In this document: one piece after another, positions 38,068 to 49,894 of the stretch
How the letters are laid out: every line of letters starts with the position of its first letter
How positions within the stretch are numbered: the first letter of the stretch is position 1
Source: Plectrocnemia conspersa
Lineage: Eukaryota; Arthropoda; Insecta; Trichoptera; Polycentropodidae
DNA: 64,000 nt
Direction of reading: 5' to 3'
Assembly (NCBI GenBank): GCA_009617715.1
Contig: VTFK01000249.1
Coordinates: 1 to 64,000, forward strand
The notes under the pieces: model-generated
Databases searched by the model: none
Told to the model about the DNA's origin: nothing
The model's input: the letters and a program-made list of their open reading frames with translations, nothing else
Position numbers and translations under genes: made by a program

Positions 38068-39269
38068 ATGGGGAGGACCCAAAATAGAAAGCGGGCTCTT
38101 GGCACCATCACCGAATTCTTCGGAGCGCCGACAACTACAACCACAAATGGAAACGAATGGCAGCATCCGAAAAAAACGGCGAAGCCCACTGCGGACATCA
38201 AACGCCCAACTGCGAGCCACAATCGCTATGACTCGCTAACAGAAGAGAGAAGTAAGGCTTCTCAAAGGATTCCGCCAGTTGTAATGGAAATAACCGGCTC
38301 CCACGGACAGACAGTCGATCTGGTAAGATCGATAATCAAGTCGCCTAGCTTCACCCTTCGATACACGGGAAGGGGAAACGTCACCATTCATTGTGCGTCG
38401 CTCGATCATCGAGCATTGCTGATTGAAGGCTTGAAGGGACAGAAAGCCTTCCACACGTTTACGACGGCAGATGACAAAACTGTCAAGTCAGTCATTCGTG
38501 GCCTTCCCGATATACCCACCGAAGACATCGCTGATGACCTGAAGAAGCAGGGCCTCAAAGTCATTAAGGTCTCCAAAATGACAACAAAAACAGGACCCTC
38601 ATCGCTATACTTGGTGCAGTTCGCATCATCAACGACACCAACCGAAATAAGAAGCATCCGGGACATCTGCTTCGCAAAGGCCACGCTGGAAAGGTACAGG
38701 AAATCTAATGGTCGTGCCACTCAATGCTTCAGGTGCCAGCTATACGGACACGCTGCACAAAATTGCCACCGCAGCCCTAGATGCGTCAAATGCGCCGCTA
38801 GTCATCCTACGTCAGAATGCGAGAAAAAGAACGCGAGACTCCAGCAAAATGCGCCGGATGTGAGGGAGACCACCCGGCCAACTACAGCAAATGTCCACGA
38901 CGGTTGGAGTACATTGAATCCACCAACAAAAGACAGCGGAAGCCCATCCCAGCTGCCGCCGCCGCCGCAATCGAGAACTCCAGCATCTTCTTGGGAGAAC
39001 GACACTTCCCACCGCTGAAGAAGACGCAAACTGCCCCGGTCTCTTCACCAGGAACCAGCATGGCGTCCTACGCTACGGCCACCCGGACCCGCACTATCCC
39101 CACGGAGAGTTCATCCTCGGAGCCGGTGAGCGAGCCTGCAGATATTTCCATTTCGGAACTGAAAAGAATGATGCTGCTTCTTCAGGAATTACGCCATAAA
39201 GCTGGAAAGTGTGCGACGAAAATGGACATGGCGTTGCTACTCGTGGAATATTTAGATGAACTATTTTAG
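38068..39269 (+). pseudogene. LINE ORF1 (gag-like RNA-binding protein), one frameshift
   Basis: ORF1 encodes a nucleic-acid-binding protein that coats the element's RNA. Starting MGRTQNRKRALGTITEFFG, it has a basic/polar N-terminus and a central region (about residues 70-200, including TADDKTVKSVIRGLP and ICFAKATLERYR) like the pre-zinc-knuckle domain of Jockey-clade gag proteins. Three zinc knuckles follow: CFRCQLYGHAAQNC, CVKCAASHPTSEC and CAGCEGDHPANYSKC. The first two are in the opening frame. The third is reached only after a one-base slip in the A-rich run near 38822-38830. The second frame then runs through a Ser/Pro/Thr-rich segment and a predicted helix (SELKRMMLLLQELRHK) to TAG at 39267. 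There are no internal nonsense codons apart from the slip. Confidence 0.9.
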
Positions 39270-41978
39270 TGCCAGAAACAACTTAAACGTATTATCGTGG
39301 AACTCAAGAGGAGTCCGTTTCAAGAGTGGAGAACTGGAGTGCCTGGTGAGTGAGTATAAAATTGATATTATCGTAATCACCGAAACCTACTTGAAACCTA
39401 AAATTAAATTCTACATATCTGATTTTGTCTGTCTCCGGAGAGATCGTCTCTCAAGGCCCGGTGGAGGTGTCGCGATATTAATTAAAAATAATATTAGATA
39501 CACGCGCATTAACCCTAACACTACTAACCTTGAAACCGTTGCCGTTCAGATAAAACACAAAAACAAACACATACATATAGCAGCCGGATACAATTCCCCT
39601 AGCGACTACTTGCTCTGTGGTGATCTTGATGTGGTCTTTGGCTGTGGGGAATCCGTCATCTTGACGGGTGATCTCAACGCTAGACATCCTCATTGGGATT
39701 GCCTCGGGGGGCAACAGAGCCGGGGGTACACTTTACAAATACTTACAAGACACTGACACTACAATACATCATCCTGGATCGCCAACGCATTTTCCTACAA
39801 ATCACAGGACACCTTCAATTCTCGACATTGCATTGACAAAAGGAAATATCACCATAAGTAACATGCACACAGTTCAGGCTCTCTCTTCGGATCATCTCCC
39901 GGTGTTCTTCACACTAAAAGGTGAAATTGAGGTCACGACCAGAATTGTGCCTGATTATAAGCGGGCGCGTTGGGATAAATACAAACAGTATATCGAAAAT
40001 AGACTCCAAGATAGATCACAAATTTACACAAAACACAACAAAGACTTGATCGACGAAAATATTGAATTTCTCTCAGAAGCAATTAAAAAATGCTAAACTT
40101 CTCTTCGTACCGACGCATAAACAAAAATCAAACCAAATTGAGCTGCCGCCATCTCTTATTAAAATTATTAAAATAAAAAATAAGCTGCGTAAGCACTGGC
40201 AATCCAGTAGATCACCCGAAATCAAAACTCTAATAAACAATCTAACGTTCGATATTCGCGTAAAAAAAAATACAAAATATTAAAAAAATGATATCTGGGC
40301 GCGTAAACTTGAAAAAAGTGAAACCTGGCGACAACACACTCTGGAACATTACTAAAAAAAAGTTAAAACTAAAAAATACAAACATCCCTTCGCTAAAAAA
40401 TGGAACTGCCATTGCCACGACTAATAGGGAAAAAACTGAAGTATTGGCCGATACATTTGCATCATCTTACACCTTGACCCAAAACTACACTCACACACCG
40501 ACAACCAAAAAAGTAGCTAGAACTCTTCGTGCTCTTGACAAAAATACCAATTTAACTGAATCCATTAGACAGGTAAATATATCAGAATTAATCGGCATTG
40601 TAAAATACTTAAAAACCCGTAAAGCCCCTGGAATAGATAAAATTGATAACGTTTTAATCAAAAACTTACCATTTAAAAGCTTTCTATACCTGACTAAAAT
40701 ATTCAACGCCTGCTTATCTTTTGGCTACTTCCCGTCGATATGGAAAACTGCAAAAATACACCCTATTAAAAAACCGGGGAAAAACGCGTCAGAAGCAATT
40801 AGTTATCGCCCGATAAGTCTTTTACCCACACTTAGCAAGATCTTTGAGAAAGTTATCTTATCTCGCTTAAAGGAATCGGTTAAAGATAAACTTATAAATG
40901 AGCAGTTCGGTTTCCGCGAAGGTCACTCCACCATACACCAAATCACACGTCTGACTGAACACATATCGGCCAATATGAATGTGAAAAAGAGCAGTGGATT
41001 ATTGATGATCGATGCTGAAAAAGCATTTGACACTGTTTGGCATGACGGACTAATCCATAAATTAAAACAAAACAATACACCCGATTATATCATTTGCACT
41101 ATTCGCTCATATCTTAACGGACGAAGCTATGTCGTTTCATTAAACGACGAGCTATCAATACCACGTAATATCCCAGCTGGAGTTCCCCCCAGGGGAGTAT
41201 TTTGGGGCCATATCTCTTTATACTCTACACCAATGACATACCGACCCTAAAAAACACACACTTATCTATATATGCAGACGACACAGCAGTCATAACAAGC
41301 TCCTATAGTCTTGACAAAATATCCTCCAAGTTAAATAAATCCTTTATGCAATTAAATGAATATTTTAAAAAGTGGCGGATCAAAATTAACCAAGCTAAAA
41401 CTGAAGCCATCATCTTTACCGCCCGTAGAAAACCTCTTCCCGTTCCTCTCAAAACAGTAGATGGAGCTGACGTTGAATGGAAGAGCAGCGTTAAATACTT
41501 GGGTACCCACTTGGACTCCAAACTAAATTTTAATAAACACATTAGGGAGATCAAATCCAAAGGACTAGCCGCGATAACTTCCTTAAGACCTATTTTTAAT
41601 AGACGCAGTGCGCTCTCTAAAAATAATAAAATATTACTTTATAAACAGTTAATCAGACCCGTACTAACATACGCAAGCCCAGTCTGGAGCAATACAAACA
41701 ACACTAATTACAACAAGCTCCAAGTAATACAAAACAAAGCCGTTAAAATAATTTACAACACTCCATTTTACACAAATTTAAAAAAACTCCACTTGGAACA
41801 CGCGATTCCCACAATAAAAGACATTGTTTTCCAACAGACGGAAAATTATTACAAAAATATACCGCGAGACCACGACAACCCATTCATTGCAGGTATCGGT
41901 GATTACGATAAAATAAAACTCAATTTGAAGTTTAAATTTAAGTACAAATACAAAATGCCCAAGCATATTTTGCTTTAA
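39256..41978 (+). pseudogene. LINE ORF2 (APE endonuclease + reverse transcriptase), several frameshifts
   Basis: ORF2 starts 14 bases before the ORF1 stop. The N-terminal endonuclease shows LSWNSRGVR, VITETYLK, GDLNARHPHWDC and SSDHLPVFF, covering the usual catalytic blocks. The RT follows with RKAPGIDKIDN, YRPISLLPTLSKIFEKVI, QFGFREGHSTIHQI, IDAEKAFDTVWHD, PQGSILGPYLFILYTND and the active site YADDTAV. A C-terminal KYLGTHLDSKLNF and YKQLIRPVLTYASPVW region ends at TAA 41976-41978. Frame changes occur near 39708 (G run), 40086 (A run), 40260-40315 (A runs, apparently more than one) and 41186 (C run). No isolated nonsense substitution is visible. As written the ORF cannot make a full protein. 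Its Jockey-clade placement rests on domain order and lack of RNase H. Confidence 0.92.
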
Positions 41979-42243
41979 TACTCAACTCCAGGTTCTTCTT
42001 TTCTTTTATCTCTTTTAATTTTATAACCCTTATATATATATATTCTTGTTAAACTTTAAGTGAACATAAACACCATGCTATAAGATAAAATCCCGTAGTA
42101 TATTAATTTAAATTCATATTTGTAAAATTAGGAAATAGGTATAAAACTAGGCACTAATAATTGTATTTTAAATATTGTAATTTTCTTGTACCACTATTTT
42201 ATATCGAAATAAAAACATTAAAAAAAAAAAAAAAAAAAAAAAA

Positions 42244-42257
42244 AACGACTTTACTTT
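42244..42257 (+). repeat. Right target-site duplication of the LINE
   Basis: Exact copy of AACGACTTTACTTT at 37933-37946, directly after the poly(A) tail. Confidence 0.9.
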
Positions 42258-42979
42258 TTAATTTTGTTTTATTAACAAACAGAATTTTAGGTTGAAAACT
42301 TTGTTATTTGATATACTATCAACCGCGATGTTCCGATTTCTTTTGATTAAATAGCTTCTATGTTCACCTAGCCAGACAGTTTGACCGTGAAATTTATTTT
42401 TCTTTAAGAAGTGTAGCAAAAAATATTATTTTTTATATGAAATATATAATTATAGTTCATACTCTGAATACAAAAAATTCACATGCCTCAAAAAAGGCGA
42501 CATCTCATTGCATTGCGTCGCAATGGTATAAGAAAACTTTTTAAGTAAAATATGATTAATTTTTCGTTTAATAAAACGTAAAAATATTTTATTACCATTT
42601 CTGATTATCATATAGAGGCAAACTTAATGGTACCCTAGTATTTTTTTTATAAAAGAAAACGTGTGACGCAGGACTCATGTCAGAGTTCACATCCACTAAA
42701 CAATTTTCTTTCAAGACTCGTATACGAGTCCTCGGGCGTTAAGCTGTTAAGGAAAAATGTTAAAATAATAAAAATAAACTAAAACTGTATTTTTTGTGTT
42801 TGGGTTAAGAAAAATAGAAAATATATGTTTATAAAAATAAGCACTACAGTTTCAATTCTAATAATTATTTGATTTAAAAAATCCAGGTATAATAGTTTTT
42901 TAATATTTCAATCGACATGCATTTTTTTTATTGTTAGCACATTTTAAACCTATCAAATAACAGCTTAGAGCAGCATTAA
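42258..42979. other. AT-rich intergenic DNA
   Basis: No gene recognised. The short segment at 42650-42750 is more balanced (gtgtgacgcaggactcatgt, gactcgtatacgagtcctcg, which contains a palindrome) but not assignable. Confidence 0.35.
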
Positions 42980-43660
42980 ATTTGACAAATATAAATATAC
43001 AAATAAAAATGTATTTCATTAGTATTGCAGTGAAATAATATTTTTACTACTAGTACCCATTTAATGTAACATGTGTTATAGCTACAAAAAATATATTGCT
43101 TACTAAAAATATTTAAAAAATAAATTTTGGGTTTTGAGGCCAAAGGGAATATGCAATCAAAATAGACGCCGAAAAATCTGATAATAGTTTATTCTTAATT
43201 TTTACATACCACAGTAAAGAAATAGTGTCGAATTGTATTCCATAGACGATTAGGAGAAAAGCTGTAATTGTCGTTGCGTTCTCTTTTGTGTCAATGTGGA
43301 TCTCTCCCGGTTTGCCTTAGATGACATCTGCTATAGCGAATGACAACTCTCTGTCTAAGCTTGTCTCGGACGTCTCGAATCAACTCTGACCGTCTGTGAA
43401 AAAGTGTCGCATTTTTTAAATTCATGACTCAAGATAGCTCTGACAAATCACAGATGAAAATGTTGGTGAGCCAGTTGCATCTGTTAATGATGCAACCAAC
43501 AAAATATGTTTACATTAAAGTAAAACTGCAAGGTGAAACTTTAAAAAATTGTTAATACAAGGGGTAAATGACAATAGCTGTTTTTACGCAGGTTGGACGC
43601 ATTGTCTATCACGTTTCTTTACGCACAAAATATTAGTTTTATAATGCTTATGAGTGGTTA
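42980..43660. repeat. Dispersed repeat, copy A (related to 56788-57576)
   Basis: Aligns with the interior of the 56.8-57.6 kb element in the same orientation: gaggccaaagggaatatgca / gagaccaaaggggtgtgact, then gccgaaaaatctgataata / gctgaaaatctggtaataat, caagatagctctgacaaatc / caagatagctctggcaaata, gatgaaaatgttggtgagcc / gatgaggatgttggtgggcc, acaaaatatgt, and tctatcacgtttctttacgc / tctatcgcgcattttaacac. No terminal repeats are visible for this copy. It is diverged and carries no recognisable protein. Confidence 0.75.
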
Positions 43661-44009
43661 AAGGAACAGATGCGCTAGCATGTGTGGTCCTTAAATTCTT
43701 TCTAATAATAATTTTGTCTGGCGATTTTGTTACAGAGTTAACGGTGCAGCTGATTAGACAATCCCCCTCCCCCTCTTTCATAAATATCATTGCTCATAAA
43801 TTACTAAAAAAATCTATATTAAGTGGGCTATTGTGATATTTTCTGTCTACATTATACAATAATGTTAGTGGCTTTTAATTTCCCGATTTTCAAAGATTGA
43901 AAAATTTTGAAATTCCGAAGCTCAGTTTTTATTTTTTTTATTTAAAAAAAAATTGTTTGTTATCAATGTATTGATCAAACACGCTTTAAACTATGGTATA
44001 ATAATTATA
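43661..44009. other. Intergenic DNA
   Basis: Unassigned; may include the decayed right end of repeat copy A. A short ORF at 43654-43836 is not recognisable. Confidence 0.3.
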
Positions 44010-44580
44010 CCATACACTAATTTGTCTTTGAATATTTCGGTGAATACGATCTGAATAGGCAGATCTATCGAGCTTCTCCCCAGAGATGCTATAGCATTAG
44101 CTGCATCGAATGCATTCACCATTCTACCATGTGCGGCCCATTGTAAATTGATGCAGGAGAATCCCACGAGACGCGGTGAATGTTCCGGCAATTAATATTG
44201 AATTGCAATTACGGTTTGGTGGCTGTTGTTATTAAAATTCTAAATCCGTAGGCCGTATATCAGAATCGGGATGCTAAGGCAACAGGGGCATCCTAAGCCC
44301 CGCGTGTCATATTTAATTGGGTGAAAGAGCAACAATATATTACGGCAGTCAATGGGCAATGACTTAATCTGCGGAATTATCCGGAAATTGGCCTCCGTTT
44401 TGCCGTACGGCATCTGGTAAACAGTCTAGATCTAATCTTGGCCATTAGTTAGCGGCAGCGCTATTGAGTTATAAATATCAATTTGAGCGCGTTACGGTCT
44501 ATGCCCCAAGGTAGTATTATTCATTCGCGTGTGTGTGTGTGTGTGTGTGTACTGGGTTATGTTGCATTAAGCGTTCATAA
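44010..44580. other. GC-richer single-copy island, the longest in the window
   Basis: About 570 bp of balanced composition (gcagatctatcgagcttctc, gccgtacggcatctggtaaa, gttagcggcagcgctattga) containing TAATTA- and CAATTA-type words, with no convincing ORF. It ends in a GT microsatellite. Single-copy, no transposon ends. A good candidate for a conserved enhancer. A second small patch follows at 44880-45010. Confidence 0.35.
44529..44550. repeat. (GT)11 microsatellite
   Basis: Uninterrupted GT dinucleotide run at the right edge of the GC-richer island. Confidence 0.95.
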
Positions 44581-45511
44581 GGCGGTTAATTATGGGGATT
44601 GCTATCTACATATATTTTTTGTGAATGGCACGAAGTAACGTAACTAAAGCGCGAGCTTTTTCATAGTCTTCTTATTTGACTTAACCAGTTTTTTATATTA
44701 GTAACAATATTAAAAACAACATCTAAAGACCACAAGCTTAGAATCACCCAATGAAATAATGTTTATTTTTGTACATTATGGATATTTAATTTCTCGCACG
44801 ACTCTGAGTGCTTTAGTCGTATCTTATGGGGGTGGAAATACATATAATGTGTGTGTATTTTTTCCGAGTACTAAATTGTGCCGATCCATCTTCTAAGGGA
44901 TCATTTTGTTTCGAAGATGTTGCCGGACGATAACAAGTCCATCGGCGGCTCAATCAATCTTGTCCGATGACATGTTCCTGACGGTTGTCGCGTAATCGAA
45001 ATATTTTTTCACACTCAAAGGTTTTCCTTAAAAACTTAATCGCACTTTCAATGAAAGTGTATAAACTACTATTTGTAATTAAATTTTTATACTTAGCACA
45101 AGTTTAGAATTTTCGATAAACATAGACGAAATAAATTAATGTATCATGTTCATAAAGCCAAATTACGTAGGCAGCAGTCGAATACTCCGAAACTTGTAAC
45201 TTCATATTTAAACTAAATAATACGTGTTATTTTAGTACTGTTCTGAACTCATGTGATTATTTAGTAATTACACTCATGTAAAATAAACATACGCTCATGT
45301 ACATAAATAATAATACACATTAAATTATACTTTTGCGATTTAAAGTTATAGAAGTATAAAAGTTTATTGACAGTTATATTTTTGATCAGTCAAAATTAGG
45401 AAGAATATATATTGGCCAAATAAATTATCTAATATTATGCAAATGAAATGTATATATTTTATTTTTTATGCACATGAAATGTGTATCGAATATTTTTTTA
45501 ATGACTGAATC
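44581..45511. other. Intergenic DNA
   Basis: AT-rich apart from 44880-45010. No gene or repeat recognised. Confidence 0.35.
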
Positions 45512-45514
45512 TTA

Positions 45515-46551
45515 TGCCTGCACTACAGTCTCTGAAAGTTGGCCAAGGATGGAGAATATAGTGAGTTACTTCGGTCGAGTTCGGTTCTGCCTGCTCTAAA
45601 ATCTCTCGGAAGTTGTCCGAGGTTACCGAGAACGGGAGGTAAAGTGGGGGTAATTCAGTCGAAGATTGTCGGCAAAAGGACCGAAGTCGGAGCTGCTCTT
45701 TCGAGTGCAAGCGGTGAGATACTTCCCCTTTCGCTCTCTCGCGTGTTAAGAGACGAGAGTGAGAGAGATAATGATATGGTGTTTCGTAAACTGAGATAGA
45801 ACGAGTAACTCGGTTCAATTTCAAAATGCGCGTAAGCGTCCTATAGTTAACACGCATGTAGAGCGCTGCATCGTGATCAAGTTATAATATCATATGCTTA
45901 TCAGGGATTTTAACAGACTCTTACTGACATCTTTGAATATTTTAGGGTCCCAAACGAGATCAATTAATTTTTTAATAGTATATTCTTTTAATAGATATCG
46001 TTATTATATTTTTTTCATATAAAATTAAATAAATAAAAAATAATTAGTGGTTTCTGATTTTGTTAAAAAAATCAGTTTGAATATCCTTATGTATTTTCCT
46101 AGATCGGTTTAACGAATTTTTATTTAGAATCGTTGGCTACAAATTCTAGGATAGTCACAGATGTGGTGTTCGTATTTTGAAGTATCATTTTTATGCCTTA
46201 TGGTGTTTTACAAAAGCCGACAAAGATTATGCGTAAATTGAATATTTACGACCGAAAAGTTTTCACTGATATTGTATTTGTGAGTGCCCACACAAATTGT
46301 TATAGTTATCAGTAGCGTAATTTTAATAACATGAATATTTAAAAATTGCGATTATTTGGCACATTTTTCGATCGCGTGCAAATATGTCAGCTGTACGTGA
46401 CAGAAGCTGCCGTCCGGAAGTCATTCACGACCGCCGTCCGGACGGCATATGAAATTTGCGGCAGTGTGGTCGCTAATTCGAAGTCGTAGGTCTCGGCCGA
46501 CTTCAGTTGTAACTTCGGTTCGGACAACTTCCAGAGAGCGTAGTGCAGGAA
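45515..46551. mobile_element. PIF/Harbinger-like non-autonomous element, copy 2 (complete)
   Basis: The 30-bp ends start TGCCTGCACTAC and TTCCTGCACTAC (reverse complement of the right end) and agree at 25 of 30 positions. They are flanked by TTA at 45512-45514 and 46552-46554, a TWA target. A word inside the left end (tctctcggaagttgtccgag, 45601-45620) echoes the terminal repeat, acting like a subterminal repeat. This is the only copy of the three with both ends, so it defines the family at 1,037 bp. The minus-strand 119-codon ORF is not maintained in the other copies. No transposase is seen. Confidence 0.9.
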
Positions 46552-46554
46552 TTA

Positions 46555-48489
46555 TATGTTTTACTTTTTTCATTTGAAAAAAACAAAAAAAACAATATAT
46601 TTGGGATTATTAAAAAAAAACTTACTGTTTATAAATATAGTACTCATGGTAAAATAATCGGTAATAAATAATAAAATGAAAGAAAAAATATCTAGTATCA
46701 TATTTCCCAAAATACTATATAAATATATTTTTTTTTACTAAATGTGATACGCATACCTTCCAAATTTATTCTATTTAGCACTAAACATTTATTAGTAAAA
46801 AATCAGCTACTTAAGACAAAGCAAACCAGTGCCAAATTGACAAATAAATATGCGCTTTGCACCTAACGTATAAAACTGAGGATAATAAGAGATGCTTTTA
46901 CAAATTTTTGATTGATAAATCATGTATTTGTAATACATCAGATACTTATTTCATATGTTGTGACAAAATTTCGTGTCGTTTTTAAGAGGCGGTTGGTGAG
47001 AGCAAAAATAAGTTCCATGTTTAAAAAAATGGAAATTAGTACTGAGTTGATAAGGTAAACTTCGTGCAAATTCAGTAAAACAAAACCAGAATGTATTTAA
47101 ATCATGAATTGATAAACATTTTACATGTGAACAAAATAATTACTGGGGATATTTTCATTTTAAAGTATCTTTTTTACAATCGGGGTACATCTCTCTGTGT
47201 TCTTAATAACAACGAAGCAAATCTTGTTTTTGTTTCTCCAATGTAACCAGAGCATGAAAGTCTTGCATCAGCTTTACAGCTCTATCAGCTGTAACGTATA
47301 AAAAGTAAGGATATGTTTATATAAACAACTAATTTAATATCTATATTATATCCAAGAGCCTGCAGAATGAAAACTGCGAATCCTATACTTAACTGACAAA
47401 TATCTGAAGCTGATTCTAATTTTGGAGTAATAAAATCAATCCGCACTAGATTGTGATCTCTCTGTTGTAGTTTTCAACTACACTTGTAAATTTGCAGAAT
47501 TTTAATCTGAATTGGATGTAAAATCGTTCTGTATATTTAGAACTGGTGTATAGCTACTTTGTTATTATAAAAAATCAATCTTGATTACAAGTTTCCTACC
47601 CCTGTAATATATGACGTTTGAATGGTAATTATTCCGGGTTCTTCTAATTAATGATGTAGTATATTTTATTTCAACACGCACTGCTTAAAACGTAGATTAA
47701 AAGTACATTTCGCGACTTATTAAGCCTAACTTATCGTATTCCAATCAAAAGAGAATCTTGATTATAATTAAATATAAAAAAAATAATATCAGCTGTGAAA
47801 AAAAGGCGCTGCTAGACAAATTTATTCATTATATTGTTTGATAGTTTTTAAGAACAAACTTTTTTTGTAATATTTAAGATATATCATGACACTTGCATAC
47901 GTATTAATATTTGAAAATACAATTTTAGGCTTGTGATTAAAAGTAGAAAACAGGCTAAATTCTTGCTATAAATTACTATTTTCTTGGTTTTTATTTTATT
48001 TAGTACAATTATTTGTGACAAGCTGCTTTATATATTTTTTCATTTAATTACAATATTTGCGTTTTGTTTATGAGGAATCTTTTTTGTCGGTTCCTTCTTT
48101 ATAAATTTGGTTATCGTGACCATCAAAAGAATTGATACATATATTGCTTAAAGAAGTTACCACACTGCTCAGATTACGCTGAATGTAATGAACCCTAATA
48201 AAAAACAAATGATAGTTTAGAAAATTTAATATAATTTAATAGTGGAATCTTTTTCTCCATTTGCTCAGTCGTTTTCTTTATCTTGTGCTTAATCTTTAGT
48301 ATTGAAAATCAAGAAACATTAGTACTAAGATCTTAAATGTAGCTTAAAGAAAAAGACGTTTTTCTTAGCTTGATTTGCTTTACTAATTAATTCTAAAGGG
48401 TATTAATTACAAAATATTTTTTATTGTTATTATTTTTAAGTGTATTTTTGATCTGATTCTCAAAACATCATTATTTTCATTAAAATCCT
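46555..48489. other. Intergenic DNA, possibly with one old unidentified coding remnant
   Basis: The segment 47170-47480 is less AT-rich. Its minus strand gives short plausible peptides (VTADRAVKLMQDFHALVTLE, then KQKQDLLRCY) broken by stops. I cannot match them to a family. The rest is AT-rich and featureless. Confidence 0.3.
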
Positions 48490-48960
48490 AAATTTAATAA
48501 GTAGACGTCGTGTATATATAGATTTTGAATAGGTCTTCGACAAATTTTGTCATGAATTATTAATTAATTTAACTCGGTTTTTCTCGAGTTATTTAAGCTA
48601 TCGTAAACAGAACGTAACATATGGCGGTCGATTAGCAAAATAATATTTCACCCATTCAGGGGTCCTTAAGGGTTCAAATCTTCTCCATGTTATTTATAAC
48701 GACATAAACACGGCAGTTACAAATTAAACTTTTATTTTTTATGAAGACCACATTTTAGCTACAGACGTTTAAACGTTTACTAAAGATTTTAATATCACTT
48801 TCGAAAGCAAGTGGCGGTGCTTTTAATTAATAATCATAATTGTTATGAGGAACACGTTTTACTTGGACGATCCATCAGTTATTCGTAGTCTCTATCACAC
48901 AATAGCTTAGGATATACTTGAATCGATATCTATAATTTAAAATCCTTATGTACAAAATTA
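48490..48960 (+). pseudogene. Old LINE reverse transcriptase remnant (third family)
   Basis: The + strand spells a decayed RT. VDVVYIDFE...VFDKFCHELL (48500-48560) corresponds to the DxxxAFDxVxHxxL palm motif. Then SSYLSYRKQNVTYGG follows, then SGVLKGSNLLHVIYNDINTA (48655-48715) for SGVPQGSNLGP...INDI, then a damaged FYEDHILAT block for the F/YADD region. After that LDDPSVIRSL corresponds to the later hairpin region. Stops and frameshifts are frequent. The spelling differs from both other LINE families in the window, so this is a separate and older insertion. Confidence 0.65.
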
Positions 48961-49269
48961 CATTTTGTCCATTGTAAGACACGATGTTCTTAATTTTATT
49001 AAATAAATTTCGCTCGATTTAAACGAAACTTTTAAAAAATTATGTCAATCTAAAAAACAACTAGTTTTAATATATTTTATAATTAACATCTAATTTATAT
49101 CTCGGTTATGTTGTAATAAAAATAAGAATAACTGAAGTCACACGTTTCATAAGTTGCTTATGTATAAGATGTACTGCACCTCTAATACTAGTACATTATT
49201 ACATTTTTATTTCTACTATGTTTTATTGATTAATATTTTTTATCTAATAGTCATAATAAAAACACTCTC
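48961..49269. other. AT-rich DNA
   Basis: Nothing recognised; it may contain the last decayed part of the preceding LINE remnant. Confidence 0.3.
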
Positions 49270-49680
49270 ATTTCTGTAAGTTTCCATGGCTGTCAGCTCA
49301 ACCACACACATACAAATTTCACACCTTTGTAGATAAATCTATATAGCCACCAGCCAACGCGCCCGTGTTTTGGAATACCTGCTAATCCCTCTTTCGTGCC
49401 GCAGAATTAAAAGATTAATGCCCTCAACTTGAAGGCAGCCCAGCCAAGCCTGATACGCATCGCGTGGACTACCAGAATTAATCTTGATGCTCCTCTGTCG
49501 TGTCCTATTTGGCCCGAAACTTGCCCCGATAAAATCGTTGGTGGCCGTGAAACTTTCCGCAAGGATCTTATCACTACACCCTGGTGGTCCATTCGCAATG
49601 CGAACAACGATACAACGTGTATGGGTCCGTTTATATTGGCTGATAATGCTTAACGCAAATAACTATAACTCATTTACATT
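49270..49680. other. GC-richer single-copy island
   Basis: Balanced sequence with overlapping ORFs of 66-91 codons on both strands. The fact that several frames are open at once argues for composition rather than coding. No domain is recognised. Candidate conserved non-coding DNA. Confidence 0.33.
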
Positions 49681-49894
49681 CGGGCCTAGAACATTATGTG
49701 TAATAATATATCATCTCGAATGTTGCGATTATTTTGGTTGTAATAAATTATATTCCTAAACTAATAAGGAGAAATATTAATCATTCAATTTTTGTTTAAT
49801 ATTAGCAACATTCATACGCTAAGTCTTTAAATATTAAAAAAAAAAACTTGATCTACTCGTATTGTATAACTTGATATACTCGTATTCTATCTAA

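Larger units (their letters stand above)
37947..42243 (+). mobile_element. Full-length Jockey-type non-LTR retrotransposon (LINE)
   Basis: A complete element of about 4.3 kb. The 5' UTR of about 120 bp is GC-rich and begins cattcgctcgtgagcggccg, compatible with the internal promoter of Jockey-clade LINEs. ORF1 follows (38068-39269), then ORF2 (39256-41978), a 3' UTR with AATAAA at 42208-42213 and a run of 26 A from 42220. Identical 14-bp target duplications flank it. There is no RNase H domain, as expected for Jockey. GC content and codon use in the ORFs contrast with the surrounding AT-rich DNA. Older relatives lie at 18085-18330 and 62955-63390. Confidence 0.95.

Noticed and set aside
37887..39048. 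Minus-strand ORFs across the LINE ORF1
   Set aside because: Shadow frames of the GC-rich sense ORF, which has clear zinc knuckles.
45498..45857. 119-codon minus ORF in copy 2 of the PIF/Harbinger-like family
   Set aside because: Not maintained in the sister copies; it also runs out past the element's left end.
47170..47480. Minus-strand peptide pieces (VTADRAVKLMQDFHALVTLE)
   Set aside because: Considered as mariner or other transposase debris, but no family motif could be confirmed.
49407..49759. Overlapping ORFs of 66-91 codons on both strands
   Set aside because: Several frames open at once in a GC-richer patch; no domain in any of them.
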